A DNA stretch of 64,000 bases from Aspidiotus rigidus (lineage: Eukaryota; Arthropoda; Insecta; Hemiptera; Diaspididae), in the NCBI GenBank assembly GCA_035079385.1, contig JAVHKY010000046.1, positions 1 through 64,000 on the forward strand, written 5' to 3'. A program made the translations under genes and the position numbers. This document shows positions 43,221 through 55,662 of the stretch, in pieces; position 1 is the stretch's first letter, and each line of letters begins with the position of its first letter. The notes below the pieces were generated by a model. It ran no database searches and had not been told where the DNA came from. It worked only from the letters and a program-made list of their open reading frames with translations.

Positions 43221-46118
43221 CTAGACAGAATCATTGCAATACCATGAGTTAATCAGAGACAGCCTTCTTAAACTTTCTAAATAAAGAATTTCTCTCTCTC
43301 GAGCATTTGGAATCAGTTGGGTATTCCTTGATTTTTTAGGTTTCTTCTTAGTGGAATATAGACGCCGCTGTTTATCTACATTCTTCTTGGGGTCCACCTT
43401 CACACTGCTAAGAAACTGTGGAGGATCTAAAGTTTTGTTTTGAATACTAATACATTCTTTTGCTTTTTGCAAGAAAGATGCATATATTATGCGATCTTTC
43501 TCACATTTTATTACATTATTTATAATTTCTTCGTGCATTTGCTTCAGCTGCTCATTAGTAGGGCCAAGAGTACGCGCCTCCTGAAGCAAATTATTGGATG
43601 TAGGGCCATCTTCATTCTGCAGTAGATCATTATCTTGTAGTTGTAGTTCATCATCTTGAGGGGCTACATCATTCCCCTCTAACAAATCACTATGTAGGGG
43701 AGAAGCCTGAGTCTCTGAAAAGATGAGACCAGTTGAATTATTGATGTACTGGCATACTGTGTGTATATGTTTGCACATATTCCATTTGATACTACTATCA
43801 ACGCATGTGCAAATAAATTTGTGGATGCAAGTATTGCATTCAGTGCATTTTAATTTACAATCAGGTGTGCACTCAACATTCTGTGAAACATAATAAATAT
43901 TATCTTTAGAATTGACAAGGAAAGAATTTCCTTCTTCTGTAATAGTCATCTCACTGTTCACTTTTTTGTGACGTTTTCTTAATTCCCTCAACTTGTATGA
44001 AACCTTTCCCTTTTGCTTCATGATAATTCTATCAAAGAGGCGGTCCCGGAGGAATTCAAAAAAGTAGTGAAGAAATTTATCCAGTCGTTGGCAACATTTA
44101 GCTTCTAAGAAATAATACTTTATAGTTTTATGAAGTCTCTCTAAGCTCATATTTGTATTGATTCCCAAGTAGTGTCTGAAACAGTAAGCCCACAGTCTAG
44201 TGCGAGAAACATAACTGGTCTCGGAATTCTTTCACTTCAGTATCATTATCAAATTTTGCAAGCAATTGGCAAAGCATAACATTAAATTTATTTTCATCTA
44301 ATTCTTCCAACAAACATCTTAGGATTTTATACATTTCATTTTGCTTATCTTTATCTTTTACTTTATTCAAGTTCTCTTTCCATCTTTTTATGACATGCCA
44401 GCTGCAAAACAGTCGGTGTCTGGGAATGACTTCCATGACCTTTATCCAAGCATTATAAAGTTCATCAGCCATGTCAGACATGAATACATTTGGCTGTAGG
44501 CTAACTCCGCCCATTTTCTGTTTGATATGTGAAAAGAATAAAGTGAGAACAGATGTATCTTTCCTACCTGAAATCATTGACGCAACAGGAAAGCCTTGAT
44601 GTAGGTAATTCATCCATTACTATAAGTGTGTGCAGTGTAAAATCATACCCTGTTCCATGAGTGCCATCAACGGCAACAATATTGTTACCAAATTTCTTCA
44701 ACATTTCACATTGAGCGTCATTCATCAATATTAATACAAAATTTTCTTTTTTCAAAAATGGGTTTGACGGATCGTTTGAATCTTGCGGTTTATAATACAA
44801 AACTTCATCCTGTTTTTCATTCACAATTATATCAACACTAATTCCATCACTCTGATCCCTTTTATAATCTTTAAGGTTATATTTTTCAGCAATATTACTA
44901 ATATCTTTCAGTGTTATAATGTGAATACGTCCAAGATCTTTTCCATCAAACGAATCTCTGATATCATTCAAGATATCTCTTTTGGGAATTTTATGAGCCA
45001 ACTTGTTGGCTATTTCAACTTTCTTTGAGGGGGAAATATGAACATGAGACAGCTCATTCTCATGTCCAACGTGGGTTTTCATGAAAGAAACTTGTATTTT
45101 ATTTCCAACCTGCTCTTTGTAAATATAAGTTGGACAGAACCCATTTTTTTGTACCTTGAGTTTTTATATTCCGAATACCTTTACTTGTTGTTTGGAACTC
45201 CCCAGATCGGTGACAGATATATTTCCAGGATTTGCGATTACTTGAATAATGCCTATAGTCCTTGTTATATTGGCAAACTGTAATTCTCTCAATTGATTTC
45301 TTCCACTTCAAGAATGAATCTTCATTTTCAAAAGTTAGGTACTCACACGCATCCAGTCCACTGACTCCATGTTGATCAGTATAATGGTGAATGATATCTG
45401 TAGCACCAACTTCAATACGACACAACGCGCATTTCACTGGTGCTTTTCTGTGTTTGATAATATCTGCTGTTCTGCCTCCAATTTCATGATACTTTTTCCA
45501 GTGAGTTTGAAACTCGCGTTTGGCGCAAAATAACTTTCCACAATCATCACAACTTATACCTTTTGGTGTCTGTATGCCCTACAACAAAACAGAAGGTCTA
45601 ATTTTAGGTTTTGTGTACCTAGTTTAGCATAAACCAGATGATTCTGTACAGGCTGTACCAACAATAATTATAGGTAGGTACCTAAGAATAGCCTATGATA
45701 TACAAGATTTAGAAAAGGCGTAGGTACCTACGCTAGTTCCTTACCTACGCTTCTTTGAAATCTCTTGTACACCATAGCCTACTTCATCATCTCCGCAATA
45801 ATCATTTCAGCAAAAAATGCATAAATTTGATATAATACATAAGTCTAAGTTCTTCTGCTTACCTCATGACAACGTCTCCAGTGCTCAATGAGTTTATCCT
45901 TCCTTGAGTAAGTTTTCCCACAAGAATCGCAAACTATTGATAAGGCTGCCTGAAAGTAAGTTGTGTAGGTAATGTGATAAAGAAAAATTTATGGAAAGAA
46001 TACTTATACTCGCTTTACAATTTCAACTTACCTCAGCATTGTCACAACATCTCGAGTGTCGCTTCAGATTAAATTTGGTCGAGAATGATTTCTTACAATG
46101 AGTACATTCAAACATCAT
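43221..46118 (-). pseudogene. Zinc-finger/MULE/SWIM transposase-like gene, three frameshifts
   Basis: Exons 1 (46118-46032, MMFECTHCKKSF...HSRC) and 2 (45949-45863, CDSCGKTYSRKDKLIEHWRRC) are each exactly 29 codons, one C2H2-type finger each, with GTAAGT/GTAAGC donors. Exon 3 starts at 45578 with a third finger (ISCDDCGKLFCAKREFQTHW). Its MULE core has VAVDGTHGTGYDF (first Asp), FMSDMADELYNAW, FCSWHVIKRW (C-x2-H) and INTNMSLERLHKT (Glu), then the SWIM finger FICTCVDSSIKWNMCKHIH. It ends at 43221. Frames shift at an A7 run near 45140, near 44600 and near 44200. Each is a one-base change, so decay is recent or the assembly is faulty. It would bind and move DNA; terminal repeats were not identified. 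Confidence 0.82.
45687..45780. repeat. Foldback in intron 2 of the MULE gene
   Basis: AATAGCCTATGATATACAAG at 45688 pairs imperfectly with CTTGTACACCATAGCCT ending at 45780, and GCGTAGGTACCTACGC forms an inner palindrome. A small MITE in an intron. Confidence 0.6.
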
Positions 46119-46315
46119 AGGCTATCAACAAGTGTAACTGAACGTAAGAAAATAATCAAAATAAAGAAAATTGTACGAGCATAATACAAAAATTGCTTTC
46201 AGACAAGAAGTACCTCATAACTGAAACATAGCCACGACTTCAGTCTAGTTGCAAACAGGGCTAAAAATGATTGTAAATGATACACATAAAATGATAAGAC
46301 ATGAAGCAACAAGCT

Positions 46316-46482
<167 letters not shown>

Positions 46483-46556
46483 ATTGATCTGAACGCCTCG
46501 TCTGGGTGATTGTTGTTTTCGCACATACGTCAATTTAACTTGGTAGGGCAGTTAGT

Positions 46557-48453
46557 GTATAATTATGTATAGTCAATGCTCGTACAGTCGAAGTAGGCTT
46601 AAAGTCGAGCAGGTATGACTTGTGAAAATAAATTCTCGTTTACGCGAATTACGTGTGAGTTACATTCGTACCTGTTGCCGATTGAAACAAAAACCCGATC
46701 AGCTAAAGTCAATTAACGCGACACATCATGATCAAAACCATACAAACTGCTCAACATAATTATAGATTAGGTACCGTACGAGATAATAATTATTCTCATT
46801 TGAAATCGCGTGGGTAGTCAAATGAAAGTTCAATTTCAGATGCAACCCGCGGTGGCCCTACTGTTCAGTTTTTCCAAAGGTGTACCTCTTGACTGTCTTT
46901 TCACCTGTTCTTTGATAATTATACTTTTAAAGTGAGACATTAAATCTACCATTGCTTGATCGTCTATTACCTATCTTCCATGAAATTCTTAATAAATTGT
47001 TACAGTAGGGTAGGTATAAAGACTTTAGTCGTTATTTGCGTTCTTAAAAACACGAATTTGTAGAGCTACGCGAGACAAAAGACTATATCTTTCTATACCT
47101 ACTAAGGGAGGTATACCTACACGAATCACTTTTGATAAATCACGTAGGTATATAACAGGTGTAAATTTTGTCACATTTTCATTTTCCGCACGGAAATTAA
47201 TTCGATTTATATATCAGTCTCAGAAGTCAATTGAAATTTATTGCGAATCATTATAGAGTCATGAATTTAGTTATTGAACAATTCTTCATTATGACGATGA
47301 GAACTCAACTTCAATGATTTTTTACCGTAATCTTTATTTTACAATTTTCGATATAGATATATTAACGCTTCTTATTAAGTATATCTCTAACTATTGAAAA
47401 TCAGTTTTTTCATAATTTCATTTCTTACCCCGCTCTTTCACTCATTATAGCTCCGCATCGCGTACAAACTACTTATTTGAAATAAATGAAAATACCTAGT
47501 GAATATCACTCATGTAGGCTACGTATAGTCTTTGCGCTGTAGTTAATTTGAGATAAATGCTGTTGTATGTTCGCGCTACTCATTCGAAGCCTTGAAATTC
47601 ATATGGAAAATGAATTAGCAGTTTACATGGCAACTTGTCGTTCTTTAGTTGCTAGCCTAAGAGCTGAATCGCATTTCTACAATTTTTTTCATCTTACATC
47701 ATAAAACATGAAATATTATTCTCATCTACTTGGCGTCGCGTCGCCTCGCAGAAATGGAGTGAGACGAAAAATAAATCAAGCGTCATCGACTGCTTTTGCT
47801 GTGGTGTTTTGGTGCTACCAGCGTACTTTCGACTATGAATTGTAGTAAAACTGATCTATTCGAAAAATATAATCATAATGACTGAGAATGAATATAGTTG
47901 TTCTCAAGAAAAGAAAAAACATAAAATGAAACAAAATTATAGTAAATTAACTTAATATTACTAAATATGACGGTTGTCATAACAAAAAAAAAAAAAAATT
48001 CTAAAGGAAGTATTTTCTCAGTGTTTGACATACCGGTATTTGGTTATTGCTAGTTTGTAGCGCTCGCGTTCGCCGCTTCTCGCTTGCGTCGATTGGTGCA
48101 AGCGAGCGAGCGGGAAAATGATCAAAAATTCATCAATTGTCAGTGGTGCCATGAGGCTACTTCTTGATTCTACAGCGGAATGTTGACCAATATAAGGGTA
48201 AAGACAATCAAGAAAGAAGGAAGGAATAACTTTGACTAGGCCTATATAGTACTCGACGAAGTACGGATATGTACTATAGGGATATAGTCAAAGGAAAAAT
48301 CGAAAAATCATTAGAAACGCTCGCTAGCGAGCCGGTTCGCAATAACGCTCGCGCTCCCTTGCAATGCTCATTGAAATCGCGAGCCCTCGGCTCGTGCTCG
48401 TTTCGCGAGCGATTGCCATCCTTGCTTTTAGAGGTTGCTTAACGCGCTCGACT
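46557..48453. other. No gene; CTCGCT-rich patch near 48050-48440
   Basis: AT-rich DNA with no recognised gene. In its last 400 bp, GCTCGC/GCGAGC words are strongly concentrated (48058-48118 and 48318-48450), standing out from the AT-rich surroundings. Confidence 0.5.
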
Positions 48454-48982
48454 CTAACAAATACTTTTTTTGTGAACGAAAATACTTTGAATATTCTTTC
48501 TAAACGGCATCGGTTTCAACTTACTCATCGCGTCTTTTAGTTCTTTGACGTAGGTATACTCGTCATTTATTTCGGTACTAGCTGTGTAGAATTCTCCTGG
48601 AACTCGCAATGTTTGGCCGTAAACCATCTCTGCAGGTAAAATTTCTGTGTCTTCCTTTACTGCAATTCTCATAATCCTGACAGAATAAAAGATAAATCTC
48701 GCAACCATAAATTGTTTCAGTACCTATTTTATTATTGTTTTCAACGTTTTTTGAACTCGTTTGACTGTATGCTATTAGCTATTGAATTATACGATGTCGC
48801 AACACCTAAAACTTCGCAGACTCCAGCGAATAGCTCTGAACCCTCGTTCCGAAGATAATTTTAGTATGTCTACTAACCCAAGGATCGGGAATGTTTGCGC
48901 GACGTCTTCTGCTGATATGCTTTTTGAAGGCTTTTCTTCGATCCAACGCGTGGCTCTGTCATTGAAACCGATCACGTACCAA
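48454..48982 (-). pseudogene. Gypsy element integrase core and C-terminus
   Basis: Minus-strand frames read IGFNDRATRWIEEKPSKSIS and AEDVAQTFPI (48975 downward; integrase core with catalytic Asp region DRATRW), then, after a frameshift, LFAGVCEVLGV, and at the end PAEMVYGQTLRVPGEF and FRKNIQSIFVHKK, the typical integrase C-terminus of CsRn1-like Ty3/gypsy elements. Several frames are needed. By strand and order it continues the gypsy element at 55.1-61.7 kb; the ~6-kb element at 48990-55070 separates the two. Confidence 0.78.
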
Positions 48983-48989
48983 TACGTGT

Positions 48990-49325
48990 CAATATCTTGG
49001 AGTTAGTCCAGGAGAATTAGACTCAAATTGGGTATAAAACGACAAAAATCCAAGAGAGATGAAAGCTGGCAAATATGTTGGGGACGACTTGGAAAAAAAC
49101 ATGGTAAAAGTCGGGACCCCTCCGATGTGCGCTCCACCCCCACCCCAGCACCTTAAAACTGCGACTCAAATCAAATTGTTGATCGTATCTGGGTTATTTG
49201 GGTTATTTTTTAGGTTTACAAAAAAATTGTTGAAACAAAAATTATAGATAATAAAATTATCAACAAAAATGTTCTTACACCTTTTATCGTGAGACGCATA
49301 GTTTGCGTAGCTTTTTTGAGCAAAC
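48990..49325 (+). repeat. Left inverted arm of ~6-kb element
   Basis: Diverged inverted copy of 54770-55070. Similarity fades inward beyond about 49325. Confidence 0.7.
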
Positions 49326-51372
49326 AATACAGCCTCTAATATCAACAAAGGATCTGAGACGCAATCACGGCGATTTCTTTCACGTAAACTTCACAACAAG
49401 CAGTTTCGTGGAATGAGTGCGCGAAAATTTATTAATTCAATTCAACGATTCTATAATACGCATGATTGTACTTATTTTTTCCCTTAATTATTATTGTATT
49501 CTCTATCCAGGCGTTCTCATACATTTTTTTCCTCGGATAAAATTATATTCTCTAGGCAGGTGTAGGTATAGTTTTTCTTTTAATTGTAATCATATTCGAG
49601 GTTAATGCTGAGACAATGGCCCGAACATAAGCTGGTATCATTACATTTCAAGCCCATTCTGCGACAGTCACATTTCTTTGCACAACCCTTCTGAGAACCA
49701 CAGTAAACTATTTTCAAAATCTTTTTCAGGGTTGGAAGCAGGGAAGAACATACCGGTATAAGCTCACTCCCAGCTTCCAGCTAACAAATCATTATACAAC
49801 CAAGTGATAGGCGCTGTAGAAATGGTACGCCGTACGCGCTGCTGTTGGTGATAAAAAAATATAAGGGCTGAAATTTGTTTTGTTCGCTCGTTTTTTGAAG
49901 CACTGCAGGCAGAAATAATTAAATGACAAACTTTAAGATTTTTGAGTGCCGTAAATAAATTTGAAAATTTCCTCTCCAGCCACAGTAATATCCTCGTGAG
50001 ATTCTTGATGATAAGAGATTCTTTTCTTGATGTTTATTGTTTCACTGTTATACAACTTATGATTATAATACAGATTGTCGCTCGGAGGTTGACATGACAG
50101 GATATTACTAGGCAATTATTTTAACGTTCGTAGATTCGAGGTTGTTGAAGGCGTTGGTAAATCTTTGATATTATCGAGTCGGTAGAATTGACTATAAATA
50201 CTCAATATTCGTATTACACGGCCATACTGACATCAACGGCGTCCCGACGTTGCACTCTAAGAAGGTCTCCTTCATAATTTGAAAACTCCGAAGATTATAA
50301 TTCCTGCGACGATATTGGACGATTCAAATCGAGTAAAGCTTTCTGGTAGAATATTTTCTTTGTCCCTGACACGGCCGTCCTGACGTACAATGACGTCCTC
50401 GTTATTGAGAAAAACCACTCGGTCATTCTGACTACAAATTGATCTTGTGTTCGCTCGTCGACATATAACACCTTATGGTAGACTTATGTACCATAATACA
50501 TGGTAGATCTTCATTACCATGAGAGAAATCACCTTATGGTAAATTTACAGTACCATAATAGATGGTAAATTTTCAGTACCATAATAGATCACCTGAGAGT
50601 TGTGAAACATATTTTAATCATGGTCATCAAATATAAAAATAATATGAGGTCCGAACTACTCCCGATATTTCCAGTAACCTTGGCAGACGTCTTGAAGTAC
50701 TTCCACTGTAGTCCATATTAATTTTCTGTGGGAGAGAAACCCTCCATCTATTACAAAAATATAGTCATTTTTATTTGACGGAAGCTCTGTTTTCGGGTAC
50801 AACTCGTATAAAATTGAATTTTTTGTTTTTCTCATTCCAACTTCGCTGAAGAGAGATCTCGGAAAGGGAGCGAGTGTAGATCTTTGTCACTTATTTTCCT
50901 TAACGATATCCTTTGAAACCACAGAAATGGATTAATTGATATTACATCTTCCCCAATCCGAATTATGACGTGTACCGTGGTCAATAACTTCACTCGGTGT
51001 CCTGAAAAGAATGTGAATAATTTTTACCCAAAGTTTCGGATAGTTGGTTAATGCATGTTCCTACTTGACTAAAGTTACTTATACCTTGTTTAAAATTGAT
51101 TTCTTGAAAATGTTGTCCTATCATTAGTCCCATTCCTTTTTTTCTAACAGCAAAACTGTTGAAACAGTTTACAGAAGCATATCCTTTACACCTGACGACA
51201 AAGACATAGGCTAGGAATTTCTGCGAAAAGGATGGTGAGCAATAATCCAAACCATCAGCTTTTCCAAATTTTCCTTGTCCCTTACGATTTTCAGAAGGAC
51301 AAAGGTCGGTATGCAGCTCAGTTTAAGCAACTCTATAGTTTGTGAACTCTTCAATCTTTTGGCAGACAGTGG
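49326..51372. other. Non-coding interior; small tandem repeat near 50470-50590
   Basis: AT-rich DNA with no recognised gene. Around 50470-50590 the words ACCTTATGGTA, AGTACCATAATAGATGGTA and TTACCAT repeat and invert several times. A poly-pyrimidine patch and short ORFs elsewhere are unremarkable. Confidence 0.5.
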
Positions 51373-51537
51373 CTACTACCGGCCAACTTGAAATTTATTG
51401 CTGCTGAACGCTAGATTTCACACTGCGTCCACAAGTCAATTCTTCTTCACACTTTCTCACCCGCGTAAGGGTCTGCTCAATCGTCATATTGTTCACATGC
51501 CACTACAAAATTTTACAGGTCGTTAAATAGTAGAAAC
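51373..51537 (+). repeat. ~165-bp direct repeat, copy 1
   Basis: Shares ACTTGAAATYYATT, GAACGCTAGATTTCAC, GTCAATTCTTCTTCACA, CTCAATCGTCATAT and CCACTACAAAATTTTACAG in order with 53460-53625, about 85% alike by eye. Confidence 0.75.
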
Positions 51538-52203
51538 CACTCTTATTAGATTTGTACATATGATAAAAATAAAATCATACTTATTTGTAACAAATGTAAA
51601 GAAGAAACATGCCATCATTATTTAAGAAACCCTATGGATATCATCAATGTACCATATGTGGAGAGTACTATTACATTATTCAAGTTAGGTACCTATTTTC
51701 TTTTTTTATTTCATAATTTTTAAAAATAAATAATTGGTCTGAAGAATTTTGAATTTCTTGTATTTTAAGAGTAGTGTTAAGTGACTCTCACGAGAGAGAA
51801 ATTTCTTTATACGAATGAATCTCTTCAGCTTGACTGGTTTATTTTTAGGATTAAAAATATAAATAAAAAATTGATACAAAAAGTTGAAAATGTTGAAACT
51901 TACAAGAAAGAAAAATATGGTAAATTATTATATTCAGTTTAAAAGCAGCTAAATATTCAATGTGGAAAATTAGAAGATTTCCAGGATTTTATTAGGTTAT
52001 ATATAATTGCACGAAAACAAAAAAAAATTTAATGAAAACAATGTGAAAGTAAAAATAAGACGTTAAAACTAAACTATTAATGAAATCAACGAAAACACTG
52101 GTGAACTAAAATTGTGATACATGCCAACGAAAACAAAATTGTAATATCGCAAAAAGTGAGAAATGAAATCAACGAAAACACTGTTGAACTAAAATTGTGC
52201 TAC
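51538..52203. other. AT-rich DNA with dispersed repeat fragment
   Basis: Contains CAGCTAAATATTCAATGTGG near 51945, part of the family at 23840-24560, and a local duplication (AATGAAATCAACGAAAACAC, ACATGCCAACGAAAA) at about 52078-52215. Confidence 0.5.
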
Positions 52204-52800
52204 ATGCCAACGAAAAAAGCCCATAAGTATCCATCTACCAACAATGGACTCGAAGCAACGAACAGCGTAATTAAGCGCGAGCACACCCTAAGGGAGCGCT
52301 TGCCTGTAGGACAGTTTTCCAAAAAGTTATTGCTTTGGTCCGAGACTAGTCAGAACGTCGAAGTGGGGAATCGGTTAACTGCGTACCATTCTCTCAAAGT
52401 CCGACTTTATTGCTCCCGGACTGGACTGCAGCTTTCCAGTGGGCAACTTCCGAGAAAAAACAATTGAACGACGAGGAGATGACAATTCTCTACAGTTCTT
52501 CGTCACGTCATCCGCCATGAAGAAGGAAAAAATGAACGTCTCCTTCGCGACTTCCTCAAATCTGAAGGAAAATGGCGCTCCTTTGATGAGTACAAACGTG
52601 TAAGTGCAGGAGTTTGGGTTATTGTAATAAATACCGGCGATTTGTCCGCTTCAACTTGTACATGCCCAATGTTTTTGAAACATCAAAATTGTAAGCATGT
52701 CTTGGGTATACAAATTCGCCTAAAGCTTGTCACCGCTCCCCCGAGAGGCCAAACAGATACTTTTGCGTCACAAGCGGAAGAGGGGCCGGCCAAGTAAGGC
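52204..52800 (+). pseudogene. SWIM/MULE transposase C-terminal relic
   Basis: STNNGLEATNSVIKREHTLR and ERLPVGQFSKKLL (52230-52330) match the end of a MULE transposase core with its catalytic Glu. After stops and frame changes (52465-52560) GKWRSFDEYKRVSAGVW and STCTCPMFLKHQNCKHVLGI (52651-52710) supply a SWIM finger of the form C-x-C...C-x-H. A GC-richer tail follows. The upstream core is not recognised. The sequence differs from the other SWIM genes in this window, so it is a separate lineage. Confidence 0.7.
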
Positions 52801-53109
52801 CAGAAGAGCATTAATTGTTATGTAAAATTTGATCTATTTTCAGTATTTTGTGATTAAAATTAGAAGAATTATTCTTTCGTTGAATTGTTGAAATATTTTC
52901 GTGTGATTTTTTTTTTTGTGACAACTACTAAAATTTCGTTCATCTTATATTAATATCTTTTTTTCCTTTTTTTTTCGTGAATGTTTTATTAAAAGCTGAA
53001 TCATCATCTTTTTCGTGCAAAACGACTATTCATTTCGTTAAATCCTCTTTCCGATTTCGTGCCGAAAAATGCATGCCGATTTTATTGAGATGTTGAAAAA
53101 ATGACTTTC

Positions 53110-53459
53110 GCGCATAAAAAAATGGTGTTGTCGTACAGTGAAGCTGATTTTTTCGAGAGGATGAAAAATGACTTCGGCGCAATGAAAAATGACGATGGTG
53201 TACAGTGTCACACAACATCCATAATCTCAGGGTCATATGTGGTTTAAAAAAACAATTAAATATCATTTAATTTGGAAAATCAAAAGATTTCTAGGATTTT
53301 ATTGAAAGTTTCAAAAAGGAGTTGACGTAGTAGATTTTTTTATGCTTTGGTGTATAGAAAAATAGTGTTGATGTACTGTGGTGCTGATCGTTTCGAGAGG
53401 TTGAAAAATGGCTTTGGCGCATAGAAACATGAGGTTGGTGCACAACATACATAGTCTAT
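53110..53459. repeat. Two to three units of the GGCGCAT dispersed repeat
   Basis: TTTCGAGAGGWTGAAAAATG, CTTYGGCGCA, GTACAGTG and TTTCTAGGATTTTATTGAA recur within this interval and resemble 23840-24560. Confidence 0.6.
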
Positions 53460-53625
53460 CTACTCCGGTCGACTTGAAATCCATTTCTGTTAAACGCTAG
53501 ATTTCACGCCGCGTCCACTAGTCAATTCTTCTTCACATTTTGTTAGCCGCCTAAGGGTCCGCTCAATCGTCATATCGCTTCATATACCACTACAAAATTT
53601 TACAGATTGTCAAATAGTAGAGAAG
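53460..53625 (+). repeat. ~165-bp direct repeat, copy 2
   Basis: Second copy of 51373-51537, same orientation, about 2.1 kb away. The pair brackets the SWIM relic. Confidence 0.75.
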
Positions 53626-53856
53626 CTCGATTGAACAGAATTATCGCATTCTTCTGAACTCATCCTTTTTTCCAATTTCTCAGCATCTTGCAGGTAGTGA
53701 ATGATGTGCCGATTTTGCATACAGGAAATGACCTGAAGCGTGGAAAAATGGCAACATTTTGTACACAGATTAAATATTATGTAGAGACCTGTTTCTCGTT
53801 CGCTCAACAGCAGTGACTTTCTTCATTAGTCCTACCGTTTGGAAATATTGAATCCA

Positions 53857-54210
53857 TTACATAGAGGTTGGGCCACGATTTTCAACTGCTTCAATATGTG
53901 CATCAAATGCTTCAATAAACTTGTCCACTAGTTCATTTTCAAAAGGCTGAGTATTTTCGATGACGCATCGGAGGGACCAGGTCCCTCCATTCTTGGCTTG
54001 GGCAATGTAATCTGGATGGATGCACAACTTTTGACACTTTTTATGAACCTTAATCTCATTAAGACCCATTTCAACCAGTGAAGTTCATTTTCCGTCTCCT
54101 CCTTCTCGACTTCCTTTGTGAAGACCCAAAAAAACCTTCTTCATTGACAACGACGAAATCATTGTCCATTTTGTCAAATTTAAAGTCACAAACAAAATAC
54201 TTCATTTTAT
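53857..54210 (-). pseudogene. Unrecognised coding relic
   Basis: The minus-strand frame 54069-53857 reads MGLNEIKVHKKCQKLCIHPD and, further on, NELVDKFIEAFDAHIEAVE. Upstream in another frame MKYFVCDFKFDKMDNDFVVV and a basic RKSRRRRRK run precede a stop. It looks like real protein sequence, but I do not recognise the family; it may be an N-terminal part of the MULE relic or an unrelated gene. Confidence 0.3.
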
Positions 54211-54769
54211 CGAGCTGTATACCTCCAAACGTTGAACGCGAAATTTAGGGAAAACGTATATAGCCTCACTTTGAATTTTGGAGAATAAATGAATACAAGT
54301 GAGTAAGTCTTGAGATGAACGTGTGTCCAATATATTTTGTGGGCAGCATTAGAACATTCATGCTCCTATTTCGCAGTATAGCCCAATTGCGCACTGATTA
54401 CATGAAACAAATAGATTTGGAGACTTCAATCATACATTTTATCACTGAAAATGCGTCTATGATTATGTAATAGTAGCAAAAATACATTTAGCTGACGCCG
54501 AAAAACAAAATGCTATGCGGTATATCAATAATCACTTAGTCGCCAAGACATAACATTTCCAAGTAATGTTTGTCAAAAATCATAATAAACAGCATCACCT
54601 CCCCCCCCCCCCCGTTTCAGAATACAATCGGAACAGCGAATTCCCGCATAGTATACGAGTACACATTACCACTGACTATACACGTATCATGTACAAGTAC
54701 AGTCGCAATGACACGATCTAAAAGTCTTTTTCTGTTAGTGAATATTTAAGCGCTTCAAGTTACAATGTT
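54211..54769. other. No gene; poly-C run at 54600
   Basis: AT-rich interior of the ~6-kb element, with a 13-C tract (54600-54613). Confidence 0.5.
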
Positions 54770-55070
54770 TACTCAGAAGCTATACGTCTCACGGTAGGTA
54801 CAATGTGTGAGAACACTTTTTGTAGGTAATTTTATTTCCCATAATTTTTGTTTCGACATTTTTTTCATAAACCAAAAAATAACCAAGATATGATCAAAAA
54901 ACTGATTTGAGTTTTAGTTTTTAGGCGCTGGGGGTAGAGCGTACATAGGAGGGCTCCCGACTTTTACTATCTTTTTTACCAAGAAGTCCACAACATATTC
55001 GCTAAGTTTCATCTCTCTTGAATTTTTGTCGCTTTCGAATGCTAATTCTCCTGGACCAAGTGTAACAATA
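54770..55070 (-). repeat. Right inverted arm of ~6-kb element
   Basis: Complement of the left arm with scattered substitutions and small indels; ORFs inside the arms are not genes. Confidence 0.7.
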
Positions 55071-55200
55071 TCGGTATTAACGTATTCTCTTTAATCGCTA
55101 CATGGATAGCGGCCAACTCGGATTATGTATGTCGAATGACTTTGGATAAGTGACAGGAGATGCAACAACGACACCATTTTCTTATCTTTATCTGCATGGC
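55071..55200 (-). pseudogene. Gypsy integrase N-terminal remnant
   Basis: The minus strand reads CHLSKVIRHT then, after a stop, SELAAIHVAIKENTL just outside the right arm of the ~6-kb element. The C...K..RHT pattern fits the end of an integrase zinc-finger region, placing the insertion inside integrase. Confidence 0.4.
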
Positions 55201-55662
55201 AGATCAATAGTATAAACTTGATATTAGCTTAACTGTAGCTTTTCCGCCTGGATGGTTTATACCATGGAGCTGGTCAAAAATTGAATGACGGAATTTTTTC
55301 AGCACGATGATTTTTTGTTTATCTTAAGCAAAGAACAAAACAATTTTTGTTATCAAAATATACATCTCTTACTTGATATTTGCCGTTACTTTTTCCTAAT
55401 TGTTGTACTTTGTCGTCATGTTCTTGTGCTTCCGCAATATTCTTTAGTGATAAGCATGGGTGTTGGAGGCAGGCGCCTCACCAGAGACGGAGGCTAACTG
55501 AAATTTTGAAGGCTCACTAGAGGCTTGAAGGCGCCTCCAAGGACCCTTTTGAAGGCATTTTTTTAAACAGTATTCTATTTCTTGAAACCTCAGTTAGCCA
55601 TTTTGATACTACTGCTGCTTGGTTTGAATGAAAACCAAAGTTTTCAATACACCCTCTGAGTG
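55201..55662. repeat. No gene; GGAGGCG/AGGCGCCTC repeats start at ~55460
   Basis: AGGCGCCTC, GGAGGC and GAAGGC words recur at 55462-55560 and again at 55730-55790 inside the RNase H relic. They look like a GC-rich minisatellite that has invaded or flanks the gypsy coding sequence. Confidence 0.45.

Larger units (their letters stand above)
48990..55070. mobile_element. ~6-kb element with ~300-bp terminal inverted repeats
   Basis: The sequence from about 48990 inward to ~49325 aligns with the complement of 55070 back to ~54770. Shared blocks in order are GTCCAGGAGAATTAG, CAAGAGAGATGAAA, TAAAAGTCGGGA.CCCTCC, CTCAAATCA, TGTTGAAACAAAAATTAT, AATAAAATTA and CGTGAGACG.ATAG. The two arms sit exactly where the gypsy integrase is interrupted. 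Inside are a SWIM/MULE relic on the plus strand (52204-52800), two direct repeats and AT-rich DNA, so it may be a degenerate MULE. No clear target duplication was found. Confidence 0.65.
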
